NCBI GenBank assembly: GCA_023334545.1 | Contig: JAADVB010000026.1 | Location: forward strand, 53,086-117,085 | Direction of reading: 5' to 3' | From: Salisapilia sapeloensis | Taxonomy: Eukaryota > Oomycota > Peronosporomycetes > Peronosporales > Salisapiliaceae | DNA: 64,000 nt | Shown here: positions 1 through 9,056 of the stretch, in pieces | How positions within the stretch are numbered: position 1 is the stretch's first letter | How the letters are laid out: each line of letters begins with the position of its first letter | Program-made: the position numbers and the translations under genes | Notes under the pieces: generated by a model | What the model saw: only the letters and a program-made list of their open reading frames with translations | The model's database searches: none | What the model was told of the DNA's origin: nothing

Positions 1-960
1 AGCAACACCTTCCAGTCGCGTCTCGTCCTCATCAACAAGCCGATTATGCGTATCCCAACGCTTGCCATCCACCTCGACCGTGAAGTTGGCACGAAAGGTT
101 TCCAATTTAACAAGGAAACTCAATTGCGCCCTGTGATCGCGACGGCTGCGAGAGCAGAGCTCGAGTCCACAGTCTCTGGCTCGGAAGACTCGCCCAAGCA
201 CCAGTCCGTACTCATGCAGCTTCTTGCGAAGGAGCTAGACGTTGAAGTCGATGCCATTCGCGACTTTGAACTCTGCCTCTTCGACACCCAAGGCGCCAAC
301 ACCGGTGGTGCGCTGGATGAATTTATCTACTCGCCGAGATTGGACAATTTGTGTTGCTCGTGGCTTGCCACCAAGTCTCTCGTCGACTCGTCTTCTAACT
401 TGGAGGAGGATAGCAACGTCCGTGTCGCTGCTCTCTTCGATAACGAAGAAGTGGGCTCCAATTCACGTCAAGGAGCTGCCTCCAACTTCCTTCAGTCCGT
501 CATGGAACGTGTGAGTGGAGGCCAGTTGCCGCATGAAGCCACGAGAAAGAGTGTTTTGGTGTCTGCAGATATGGCTCACGCGGTGCACCCGAACTACGCT
601 GAAAAGCATGAATCCAACCACCGTCCGGCTCTGCACAAGGGTCCAGTGATTAAGTACAATGCGAACGAACGCTACGCAACTACGAGCGAATCTGCCTTTT
701 TGCTCAAGGAGATCGCTAGACGCCACGAAGTTCCGATCCAAGAGTTTGTCGTACGTCAGGACATGGGCTGTGGCTCTACGATCGGTCCGATTCTTTCGAC
801 GGAATCTGGTATTCGAACCATTGACGTCGGTGTCGCGCAGTTGAGTATGCATAGCATCCGAGAGATGTGTGGAACGGAAGACTTGGAGATGACACTCAAG
901 TGGTTCACTGGATTCTACGCCGAGTTTGCTGATCTCGACAGCAAATTGACGACGGATTAG
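1..960 (+). CDS. DNPEP: Aspartyl aminopeptidase (M18 family), 3' part
   Basis: This is the C-terminal part (about 319 codons) of an M18 metallopeptidase that removes N-terminal Asp/Glu from peptides, normally a cytosolic dodecamer. The reading frame is open from base 1, so the true start lies upstream and the ATG at 46 is internal (IMRIPTLAIHLDR is a conserved internal M18 block). Family landmarks visible: SPRLDNL (metal-ligand Asp), DNEEVGSNSRQGA (the Glu-Glu pair), SADMAHAVHPNY (second Asp), the active-site-proximal DMGCGSTIGP, and VAQLSMHSIRE with the last His ligand. The ending WFTGFYAEF matches the usual family C-terminus. Stop TAG at 958-960. No intron in this part. It is convergent with the minus-strand PH-domain gene, whose stop is about 100 bp away. 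Confidence 0.93.
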   Translation, partial: SNTFQSRLVLINKPIMRIPTLAIHLDREVGTKGFQFNKETQLRPVIATAARAELESTVSGSEDSPKHQSVLMQLLAKELDVEVDAIRDFELCLFDTQGANTGGALDEFIYSPRLDNLCCSWLATKSLVDSSSNLEEDSNVRVAALFDNEEVGSNSRQGAASNFLQSVMERVSGGQLPHEATRKSVLVSADMAHAVHPNYAEKHESNHRPALHKGPVIKYNANERYATTSESAFLLKEIARRHEVPIQEFVVRQDMGCGSTIGPILSTESGIRTIDVGVAQLSMHSIREMCGTEDLEMTLKWFTGFYAEFADLDSKLTTD

Positions 961-1057
961 TTGGGCAAGATGCAGTGAAGAGAGAGAAACAGGGTTACAT
1001 GTTGACCAAGTTAGTTGGAGTTTGTACTTTTTGTTAGATAATCTTTTTCATCGGTTG

Positions 1058-3778
1058 CTACGCCTTGGACGATGGCAAGCAGACGGATCGAAGTGCTTCG
1101 ATCCAAAGGTCTCGAGTTGCTTCCGAGTCTGCCTCTAAATCCAATCGTCGATCTCCTCCGACAATAGAGAAACACTTGCGAAGCAATTTACCTAGTAGAA
1201 GCAGAATGTTATCGAATAGAGCATTAGGATATGTAGGATCGTCCAAGTTACCATCGTTCGAAGTCCGTGTGAATACGTCACGTGGTCTTGATGCTGCAGT
1301 CGGGACGACGGATTTTATCCGTCGTATCGGTAGGCTTTCCATGCTCGACGGGTTCTTCTTGTTCACAGGTCTCCAATACAAGACATCGAGGTCCGTGGAG
1401 CTCCAGACGTACCATCGATGCGGATTTCCCCATTGCCCGACTTTCTTAAACAAGGCTCCTTTACGCAATGTGCTACGATACAAAGTCGTGTTGGCACCGA
1501 ATAAGGAGGATGTAGAGGACTTTGGCGTGAGATCGCCAGAACGAACGCGAGGAGATAGTGCATGTGTCGACCGTGGTGATCGATTTAAAGTTGCTTCATC
1601 GCTTTGGTCAGGTACTAGACTTCCTTCTAAGAGAATGCTCTGGGACTTCTTGCCCGTGTCTCCGTCAGCAGTTTCATTAGAACTTTCAACCTGATTCATC
1701 TCGCCATCCAGCTCTTCCAGATCGTCTTCTAATGGCGATAGACCATCTTCGTGATCAACAAGGCTATCTTGGTCGTCAAAGTTTCGTCTCATTTGTCCAT
1801 GATGTATCAATGCAGCCTTAGTGAGTCTGTTTAACGCTTGTTGGCCTCTTTCATCACGGCATGGAACAAGTACACTCGTCTGAGATGGGATGCAAGTGGG
1901 CAACACAACTCGACGTGTTGGACTCGATGTCGTCTCATACCTCTGTGATTTCTCAGGGGAAGCTACTTCCTTTGCTATATCTTCGTTTTCACTGTAACTC
2001 GAAGGTGTAGGAGGTGCAACCGTAAGGTAGTCTGGAGATCCTTCCACACGCCACATATCGAAAAACTTATTCGTGAACGCGACTGAGCCGCGATAGAACC
2101 TTGTTCCGTACACGGAAGTCGAGGCATGATTGTGGAGGATTTCAAGGACGCGAGTACGACTTAATCCTCGACTTAGATGATGAAATACTGCCTTGAAACA
2201 CAGCAAGCTGTCTCCATTCAAGTGTTTTCCGTATGCAGACAGACCTATACGTCCTAGCGCATCTAGGAAGGCTGAAAAGCCCATGCACAGACGCTTTACT
2301 TGATTATCTGCAAATGTATAAACTATTAGCCCATCAACACTTTTGAGAACACGTCGTAAGGTTTCAATCACGCCAGCAGCGTCCGACTTAATGCTACTGG
2401 CGATATCTAAATCTTCTTCTGGAGGATTGTTCAGCATAGATGAATGAAATGGTGTGCTTGCACACGACGCGAGGAAGATGTGCGCCGCACCAACACTGGA
2501 TAGTGGAAGGTTGGCAAAGTTAAAGTCAGTGATAAACCTCTGGAAATCCGGATAAGCCATGAACAGCTCTTTCGTGCCGACAACCGAGTCGACTGCCTGG
2601 CTTTTGGCATAGAACATGAACATGTCAAGCAGAGGCTCAAGGAACTTGCACACGAACTGAATGGCACGAGGTTGTCGAAGACGTTTCGTGTTTGTCTGCC
2701 AAGTGTGTGTCGGCCATCGGCGTGCGTACAATAAGATGTTGTCCAGAATCAAATGTTGGAAACGCGCTTCATACTCATCACTGTCTTTTAAGAACTTCTT
2801 TGGTGGAGGGACCCGACGCACGTTTGCAACCTTCATCAAAGCTTTAATAAACTCATCATAAGTCATCTTGGACGTAGATGAACGTCCTTTTGTTTCCGAG
2901 GTGTAGATGATATTGACAACGGCGGGTGTCAACTGACTTGTTAGTACACGGGCATCACGTAAGAGCTTCGTGAAATGATGAGACCGCAAGCTAGCTAATT
3001 CTCGACTGTCACCATGGACACAGTAGTAAGTATACACATTCCAGAGCTCTTCGACTGGATCAGCGTAATTTCGCACTGGTGATGCAGGAGCGCTTCCAAC
3101 GTCCGACCCTCTCTTCACTGGCCTTGGTGAAGACGCTACCGCGGACGAAAAGGATTTACTTGGTGACACGCAATTGGAAAAAGGAAGAATCGGAGTATTG
3201 CCTCCAAGAGATGAAAGTTTGCAAAAGTCCGCAACGATCTGCCGGGCCGGTTGATCTTGACTCGGGATCAAGGATAGTATCCTCGCATGATCCGGCCATA
3301 AGCACCCTTCTGGGTCAGACAACGCTACTTTCGTAGCTGGTACGCGCCAATAGAGAGCGCAGTCATGACGTAGCTGCTGGAATGTGTAGTCTTCAGGTAT
3401 CCATATCGCAAAGCCTTCGCCCGATACCGTTTCGACCATGACCTTGTGGATAGCACGATTATCATCATCGTTCGTGTCAGCAGCATTTCGTACACCCTTG
3501 CGAGTGTTAATTGGACGTATCTTTATGCAAGGAAAGTAAGACGATATCATCTGAGTGACCTCTTGTCTCGCACTAATCGGAACGCCGTCGTCTAGTACGA
3601 ATTGAAAGTTCGTCGGGGCGTCATCGACACTTTGGCAAATGCTTTCCCGTGCCTCTTGAAGCGTCATGTGCTCATTCGTTTCAATAAAGCCAATGACCCC
3701 ACGTCCATCTAATGCGACTCGAATGACATCATATGCCTGCCATTTCTGCCGTCGACCAAAATCACCTGGAGACATCAT
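1058..3778 (-). CDS. p25-alpha-like and PH-domain protein, 906 aa
   Basis: Single-exon 906-aa gene starting at two consecutive ATGs (MMSPGDFGRR). Residues about 10-90 and 110-170 look like two ubiquitin-like beta-grasp segments (FVLDDGVPIS... and GFAIWIPEDYTFQQLRHD). Residues about 240-320 (EELWNVYTYYCVHGD ... MTYDEFIKALMKVA) resemble the p25-alpha/TPPP fold, a tubulin-polymerisation-promoting family, and a second similar helical block follows at about 420-530 (FSAFLDALGRIGLSAY). A low-complexity, Ser/Asp/Glu-rich linker leads to a C-terminal PH-like domain (about 785-900: GALFKKVGQWGNPHRWYVW ... DSEATRDLWIEALRSV), split by an insert. What is seen is domain-like similarity only. A role at the cytoskeleton or flagellum is inference from the p25-alpha likeness. 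No intron needed. Confidence 0.8.
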   Translation of the reverse strand: MMSPGDFGRRQKWQAYDVIRVALDGRGVIGFIETNEHMTLQEARESICQSVDDAPTNFQFVLDDGVPISARQEVTQMISSYFPCIKIRPINTRKGVRNAADTNDDDNRAIHKVMVETVSGEGFAIWIPEDYTFQQLRHDCALYWRVPATKVALSDPEGCLWPDHARILSLIPSQDQPARQIVADFCKLSSLGGNTPILPFSNCVSPSKSFSSAVASSPRPVKRGSDVGSAPASPVRNYADPVEELWNVYTYYCVHGDSRELASLRSHHFTKLLRDARVLTSQLTPAVVNIIYTSETKGRSSTSKMTYDEFIKALMKVANVRRVPPPKKFLKDSDEYEARFQHLILDNILLYARRWPTHTWQTNTKRLRQPRAIQFVCKFLEPLLDMFMFYAKSQAVDSVVGTKELFMAYPDFQRFITDFNFANLPLSSVGAAHIFLASCASTPFHSSMLNNPPEEDLDIASSIKSDAAGVIETLRRVLKSVDGLIVYTFADNQVKRLCMGFSAFLDALGRIGLSAYGKHLNGDSLLCFKAVFHHLSRGLSRTRVLEILHNHASTSVYGTRFYRGSVAFTNKFFDMWRVEGSPDYLTVAPPTPSSYSENEDIAKEVASPEKSQRYETTSSPTRRVVLPTCIPSQTSVLVPCRDERGQQALNRLTKAALIHHGQMRRNFDDQDSLVDHEDGLSPLEDDLEELDGEMNQVESSNETADGDTGKKSQSILLEGSLVPDQSDEATLNRSPRSTHALSPRVRSGDLTPKSSTSSLFGANTTLYRSTLRKGALFKKVGQWGNPHRWYVWSSTDLDVLYWRPVNKKNPSSMESLPIRRIKSVVPTAASRPRDVFTRTSNDGNLDDPTYPNALFDNILLLLGKLLRKCFSIVGGDRRLDLEADSEATRDLWIEALRSVCLPSSKA

Positions 3779-3952
3779 CCTACCAACTACTTATTCCCAA
3801 CGTCGTCCGAGAGCTAAATTCCCTTTCAACCTGTAGCTTAAATGATGAATCTATGAATAGCATGGACTCGACAACGGAAATAACGACGATTTGAAAGGGT
3901 CAAGAACAATTTCGTATTGTCATGTTTGACATTAAGAGAGGAAAAAAGTGAG

Positions 3953-5365
3953 TTACTTTTCTCCTTCCTCTTCCTCATACTCCGCCGTCTCAGACGGATA
4001 CAAGACGAGTTCCTGGTCTTCCGGAAGAGGCTCAAAGAATCGCGTCACGTCCTCACGGCTGACTTGAGACAAGTCACTCTTGGCCCACTTGGGGTTCCTG
4101 TCCTTGTCAACAATGACCGATCGCACACCTTCGAAAAAGTCCGGGTTGTGCATCATACGAGAGGCAATACGGAACTCCATTTGGAAGCACTCGGAGCACG
4201 ACTTAGTCGCGCCTTGACGCATCTGTTCCAACGTCACCTTTAGACTCAACGGCGACATCTTCTGGAGTGTCTTGAGTGTGTGCGAAGCCCATTCGCCATC
4301 CAGTTTCTCAAGACGCTTGAAAATGCCTTCGACCGTGTCATCCTTGTTCTGAGCACCAAAGACAGATTCGACCGTCGACAGGAATTCATTGTCACCTTCC
4401 TGCGCAGCTTCATCCGTTTCAAGCTCCTCGAGCGCTTCGTGGATCATCTCGTCGCGCTCTTCCTGAGGCATGTCCTTCGGGAAGTCCATGCCGCTCAAGT
4501 GGTGCACCATCGTCTCGTATTCCGAAGCGTTTATGTAGTGCGTCGAGAGACCAAACGCCATGACTTCGTGTCCGCTCAGTCTGTCACCCGTCAACGCCAG
4601 GTACGTTCCCAACTACACAGCATGTACGGTTACTTTTATACTCATGTACATTTTTATGTAGAAAACGTACGCCTTGGCCCTTGATAGCACGGGATTCTGG
4701 GACGTCCGCTTCGTACTCCTCCATCTCATCGAGCTTACGGCCGAGGCGAGGGAGCAAGTAGGACGCACCGACGTCTGGGAAGAAACCGATGGCGGTCTCC
4801 GGCATCGCAAAGAGCGTCTTGTCAGTTGCTACGATAAACTTACCGTGCATCGAAAGACCGACGCCACCGCCCATCGTCACGCCGTTCAGGAACGAGATGA
4901 TCGGCTGCTCCGTCGTCGCTAGCATGTAGTTCATGCGATATTCTTGACGGAAAAAGTCCACTGCCTAATACAGCAAAGCAACTTGATAAGCTAGAGAGAA
5001 AATATTCGATCCGTATCTTTTCATACTTGTTCCCGAGTCGCATCATCTTTTCCGTAGTCATAGAGCGATCGAATGTCACCACCGGCACAGAACGCCTTAC
5101 CACCCATACCGGAGAACACGACAGAGCTGACCGTACTGTTCTTCTCGAACTTGCGCAGACGGTTCGTCAAGTGCTGCGTCATCGGAAGGTTGAGCGCGTT
5201 CAGCGCCTTCGTACGGTTAAATTGGACCGTACGGACATTAGCGTCTTGGCCGTAGATAATCTCAGAAAAGTTCGGGTCCATCGACGCCGTCGTGAAGTGG
5301 GCGGCATGCTGCGGTCGCACTGGGCGCTGCAGCAACCTCAATCGCATCGCCATCGTACGCTGCAT
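3953..5365 (-). CDS. HIBCH: 3-hydroxyisobutyryl-CoA hydrolase, mitochondrial
   Basis: Crotonase-fold enzyme of mitochondrial valine catabolism that hydrolyses 3-hydroxyisobutyryl-CoA. Three exons on the minus strand: 5365-5027, 4964-4671 and 4612-3953, with GT-AG introns of 62 and 58 nt, all phase 0, giving about 430 aa. I start at ATG 5365, which gives a mitochondrial-type presequence ([19 protein letters not shown]); an in-frame ATG lies further upstream. Seen: oxyanion-hole segments [15 protein letters not shown] and [15 protein letters not shown], the family signature [18 protein letters not shown] with the catalytic Glu, and [11 protein letters not shown] directly after intron 2. The C-terminus ends in an acidic tail (EYEEEEGEK). 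It diverges from the small gene at 5489. Length agrees with eukaryotic HIBCH (about 380-500 aa). Confidence 0.92.
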
Positions 5366-5488
5366 TTTCGATTTTCGATTCTGGTCGATGGCGTCAATTG
5401 ATATAGTCTTTTCAACCAATCCTATCATTTTATTTATATTTAAAACCAATCATCGACTGAAAGATGACTACAATTTGAACTACAAGGT
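5366..5488. promoter_or_regulatory. Divergent promoter with two CCAAT boxes
   Basis: The 123-bp gap between the HIBCH start (minus) and the 91-aa gene (plus) holds two CCAAT pentamers at 5416-5420 and 5446-5450, exactly 30 bp apart and each inside AACCAATC. Between them is an AT-rich stretch (tttatttatattta). CCAAT boxes bind NF-Y in eukaryotes; control of both genes from here is inference. Confidence 0.45.
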
Positions 5489-5764
5489 ATGGAGGATATA
5501 GATGAGGAGCTCCCGCTACTTTTCTGCGAGACACTGCCGGCAGACTTCCAGAAAAATACACAGATAGCTGCTTTAGCGACGTTCATGGCAAGTGACGAAG
5601 AGGATGTAGATGAAGAGGCTTCGTCTGAGAGTTATGGGAAGAAGATGCGAGCGAAAAAGTCGCATCGATCACATCCGTATTCGAAACCACGCGCTAAAGC
5701 TACCAAGGAGAAGAACGAGATAAAAGAGCTGCAATTGTATTTAAATATGTTTAACGTAGAATAA
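5489..5764 (+). CDS. Small acidic/basic protein of unknown function, 91 aa
   Basis: A 91-aa single-exon gene starting MEDIDEELPLLFCET. I do not recognise it. The N-terminal third is hydrophobic/acidic (LPADFQKNTQIAALATFMAS), the middle is a strongly acidic run (DEEDVDEEASSES), then a Lys/Arg/His/Ser-rich stretch (GKKMRAKKSHRSHPYSKPR) that could be a nuclear localisation signal, and an amphipathic helix at the C-terminus (IKELQLYLNMF). The sharp acidic/basic partition and a start near a CCAAT-containing divergent promoter make chance translation unlikely. It shares this promoter with the HIBCH gene. Function unknown. Confidence 0.6.
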   Translation: MEDIDEELPLLFCETLPADFQKNTQIAALATFMASDEEDVDEEASSESYGKKMRAKKSHRSHPYSKPRAKATKEKNEIKELQLYLNMFNVE

Positions 5765-6502
5765 AATCACGAGCCATTGCACTACTAGTAGCGAAATGTG
5801 TTTTTTTCTTAATGAATTCACCTATGTAGCAAGGGATGGATGGCACGATTCGTGTATGAACACAAGGTGCAATCCAACAGCATGCGGCTCTACATGACTG
5901 GCTTATCCTAGCATTTTGATCTAAAACAAATTAACAAAAAGGGCATTTAATTTTGCTGGCGTCGTCCTTGTGGCGAATGCTATGATGGAAAAATGCTTTC
6001 CAGGTATACAGGCACTATGGCCGTGCTCGCTCTGAATACCGATTCGGTCTAATTGAGGATTCAAATTTTGTAGAAGTATTTATGATAGTCGAACCGGACA
6101 ATTCCATGTTCGTTGAGAATTGCCGATTCGGATGAATTACATGACGTTGCAATCCTTCATATGGTACCAATGTAACTTTCCCGCGAAACTAGGAGTACGA
6201 AAGCGAGTGATGAATGGTGGCAATGGAGATACTGCCTTCTATTTGGTCTAACTTATCTGCTGTGCCCCATTCTTTGTTATAATTGAGGTTTCCATTGCCA
6301 TGCTCACAGCAGCATGATCTGTGTGGATATTGCAACATGCAGATGACGTTCCTGGGTTGATATAAGTCTGAATCAATATATATCTCGACATCATCCACCT
6401 TTTTCGTCGGCTTCAATCAGGCCAATTCAAGAGGCATAATACCGATCACAGCTCGCATGGGCTCGTTCTCATAATGTCTATAACTCCTCGCATAATTGCT
6501 GA
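5765..6502. other. Intergenic, no convincing gene
   Basis: About 740 bp with only short ORFs lacking good starts; a 75-codon minus frame at 6189-6416 begins with TTG and has no internal ATG suited to a gene. The 9-mer CCGATTCGG occurs twice (6039-6047 and 6123-6131). Nothing else stands out. Confidence 0.5.
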
Positions 6503-6937
6503 TTACCCTTTTAACGAACACGCCACTCCATGTTCTTGGTCTACCTCTTTCTTCGTCTTTGCTGAAATCAGGAAGAAACGATCTCTGAGAAGACTTTCAG
6601 ACATTCCTGGTGCTCGTAATGTGCAGATTTGAAAAAGCGCGCGAAAGATCGGAGAGCTCTTCGCTTTACTTGCGCTATTGAGCTCTTCGCTATTATTTCG
6701 GAGCAGACTATGTACAGTGGTGGATGAAATAGTTGGTCGATATTTGCGACTCACACTGTACCTGTCCCAATGAATTGGCGAAGAGCTCAGTGTTGCAAAT
6801 AAATCAAATGACACTTCAACCTGAAGAGCTTCTGAGGATACGCTGGACGCCATTCCCCGCCAAAGTATGACAGAGGAACGGACGATACACGTGGATATGA
6901 ATGGAAAAGCAGGATGAACCTGCAAAAACTCAGTCAT
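6503..6937 (-). CDS. Orphan ORF, hypothetical, 144 aa
   Basis: An intronless minus-strand frame from ATG 6937 (MTEFLQVHPAFPF...) to a stop at 6503, in the longest gene-poor stretch of the window. No domain, signal peptide or repeat recognised; Ser-rich (SSVSSEALQ, STTVHSLLRNNSEE). It may be a real lineage-specific gene, a decayed gene or chance. Its only support is length and isolation. Confidence 0.22.
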   Translation of the reverse strand: MTEFLQVHPAFPFISTCIVRSSVILWRGMASSVSSEALQVEVSFDLFATLSSSPIHWDRYSVSRKYRPTISSTTVHSLLRNNSEELNSASKAKSSPIFRALFQICTLRAPGMSESLLRDRFFLISAKTKKEVDQEHGVACSLKG

Positions 6938-7267
6938 TGATTCCAATTATAATTTATCCATATTTAATCACACAATATCCGGAAATGCCTTGCTTAACAC
7001 CCAACTATCTGCTAAACGAACACGACCTCGACTTTAATTTTCCTTTAATTTTGTCGTTCTTTACTATCATTCCTTCTAGGCATCCCTCCTTTTATTTAAA
7101 ATATACATTCTTCTTGCCTCTGTCTAATTTCCACTCTCCACATACAAGAACACTTACACAGTATACAAATTGATGTGGAAGTTTTTATATTTCCACAAAT
7201 ACATGCAGTGATGAGTATCCGTAAGGTACCGAGACGGTATCGAAGGTCCCTCGAATTGTGCTTGAAC
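6938..7267. other. Intergenic, includes probable PCCB 3' UTR
   Basis: Pyrimidine/AT-rich 330 bp downstream of the minus-strand PCCB stop. Contains a short stem-loop at 7174-7197 (arms TGTGGAA/TTCCACA, 10-nt loop) about 70 nt past the PCCB stop. No gene seen. Confidence 0.45.
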
Positions 7268-8915
7268 CTACAGCGGAATGTTGCCATGCTTCTTCCACGG
7301 GTTGCTCAACTCCTTCGTCTCTAGCACGTCCAAGTCCTCGCAAATGTGCAATCTCGTGTTCGTCGGCTCGATCACATCATCGACGAACCCACGCTGCGCA
7401 GCGACCATCGGCGTCGCGAACTTGCGTTCATAGTCCGCCGTATTCTCCTCGACATTCTTGCCTCGGAAAATGATCTCGACTGCTCCTTTAGCTCCCATGA
7501 CAGCAATTTCAGCGGACGGCCAAGCGTAGTTCACATCGCCACGAAGATGCTTGGAGCTCATCACGTCGTATGCACCTCCATATGCTTTACGAGTGATCAC
7601 AGTGATCTTCGGTACAGTAGCCTCGGCGTACGCGTACAGCAGCTTCGCACCATGGCGAATTATACCATTGTACTCTTGGTCTGTACCAGGCAGGAAGCCA
7701 GGGACGTCGACTAACGTGACGATTGGGATGTTGAATGAGTCGCAGAATCGGACGAAGCGAGCAGCTTTCACGGATGCATCAATGTCGAGGCAGCCAGCAA
7801 GTTCCATCGGCTGATTAGCAACGATACCGACGACGCGACCTTCAAAGCGTCCGTAGCCCACAATGATATTCTTCGCATAGTCCGGCATGATCTCGAAAAA
7901 GTCAAACGAGTCGACGATCTGGTCGATGATGTCTCGCATGTTGTACGGAACGTTCGGATCCGGAGGAACGATGCTTTCCAACGCTGGAATCGGTCGGTTC
8001 CGATCATCATCCGACTCGCGTCTCGGTGGTTTTTCTATCTTTACTTGAGTTTATTTCTACATGTATTAATATGCAAGACATACCCTTGTTGTTGAGAGGA
8101 ATATAGTCGAAGAAGCGACGCATCTCTCGAATGGCTTCCACGTCATTATCAAAGGCGCAGTGGGCCACACCAGACGTCTTCGTATGTGTGGCAGCTCCTC
8201 CTAATTGCTCCTGAGTCACATCTTCATTCGTCACTGTCTTCACAACGTCCGGTCCAGTCACAAACATGTAGGACGAATCTCTCGACATGAAGATAAAGTC
8301 AGTCATGGCTGGCGAGTACACTGCTCCACCAGCACATGGACCCATGATCACAGACAATTGCGGAATCACACCCGATGCCAATACGTTCAATTGGAAGATA
8401 TCAGCGTATCCAGCCAAGGATGCCACACCTTCTTGGATACGAGCCCCTCCAGAGTCGTTCAGACCGATGACAGGAGCGCCGACTTTCATGGCTGTCTCCA
8501 TGATCTTGGCAATTTTTTCTGCATACGTCTCCGACAGACTTCCGCCAAAGACCGTAAAGTCTTGGCTAAAGACAAAGGTCAGTCGTCCGTTAATCAGTCC
8601 TCGACCCGTCACGACGCCATCTCCAGGGTACTGTTCGTTCTCCATACCAAAGTCCGTGCATCGATGCGTCTTGAGCATATCATACTCTCGAAAAGATCCT
8701 TGATCCAGAAGCAAGTCAATTCGTTCACGTGCCGTTAACTTTCCTTTTTCATGCTGCTTCGCACGTCTCGCTTCTCCACCTCCGTCCAACGCTTGCAATC
8801 GAGCCTTGTCCAATTCTTCCCGAAATGCCATTTTCCGAGCAGCAGGCGTCAACACAGACGAGGCACTGAGATATCGGCGTCCATGACGAGCAAAGGTTGA
8901 TGTTAAACGTAGCAT
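7268..8915 (-). CDS. PCCB: Propionyl-CoA carboxylase beta chain, mitochondrial
   Basis: Carboxyltransferase subunit of propionyl-CoA carboxylase, which makes methylmalonyl-CoA from propionyl-CoA in mitochondria (odd-chain lipid, Val, Ile, Met and Thr breakdown). Two exons: 8915-8084 and 8034-7268, with a 49-nt GT-AG intron in phase 1, giving about 532 aa (human enzyme 539). I chose ATG 8915 because it gives a textbook presequence ([19 protein letters not shown]); an in-frame ATG at 9011 would add 32 residues without targeting character. Seen: [38 protein letters not shown] and [16 protein letters not shown] (acyl-CoA site), then [16 protein letters not shown] and [11 protein letters not shown] at the C-terminus. 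The biotin-carrying alpha subunit is not in this window. Confidence 0.95.
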
Positions 8916-9056
8916 CGTCTCCTGCAACGTTGCACTTGTACTTGGCAGGTTCAACGTCAGGAAAAGGAATGAGCCGTCGGCTAGGTTTAGAGTCGTCTGT
9001 GACGGTACCATATGCGTACAGTCGCGATCTTTCGAAGCGTCACTTGCACGTTGAAC
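8916..9056. promoter_or_regulatory. Divergent promoter of PCCB and the giant TIG gene
   Basis: Only 141 bp separate the chosen start codons of two divergent genes. In the longest reading of each, the ATGs at 9011 (minus) and 9012 (plus) abut in CATATG, which is impossible to regulate separately; this supports the inner starts. No TATA box is obvious. Confidence 0.4.

Noticed and set aside
120..852. Minus-strand ORFs opposite the aminopeptidase (120-302, 463-852)
   Set aside because: Shadows of the highly conserved M18 coding frame; no own start context or domain.
6189..6416. 75-codon minus ORF
   Set aside because: Starts with TTG; no ATG-initiated frame of useful length and no recognisable features.
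8914..9011. Upstream in-frame start of PCCB at 9011
   Set aside because: Adds 32 residues before a clean mitochondrial presequence at 8915 and would abut the divergent gene's start.
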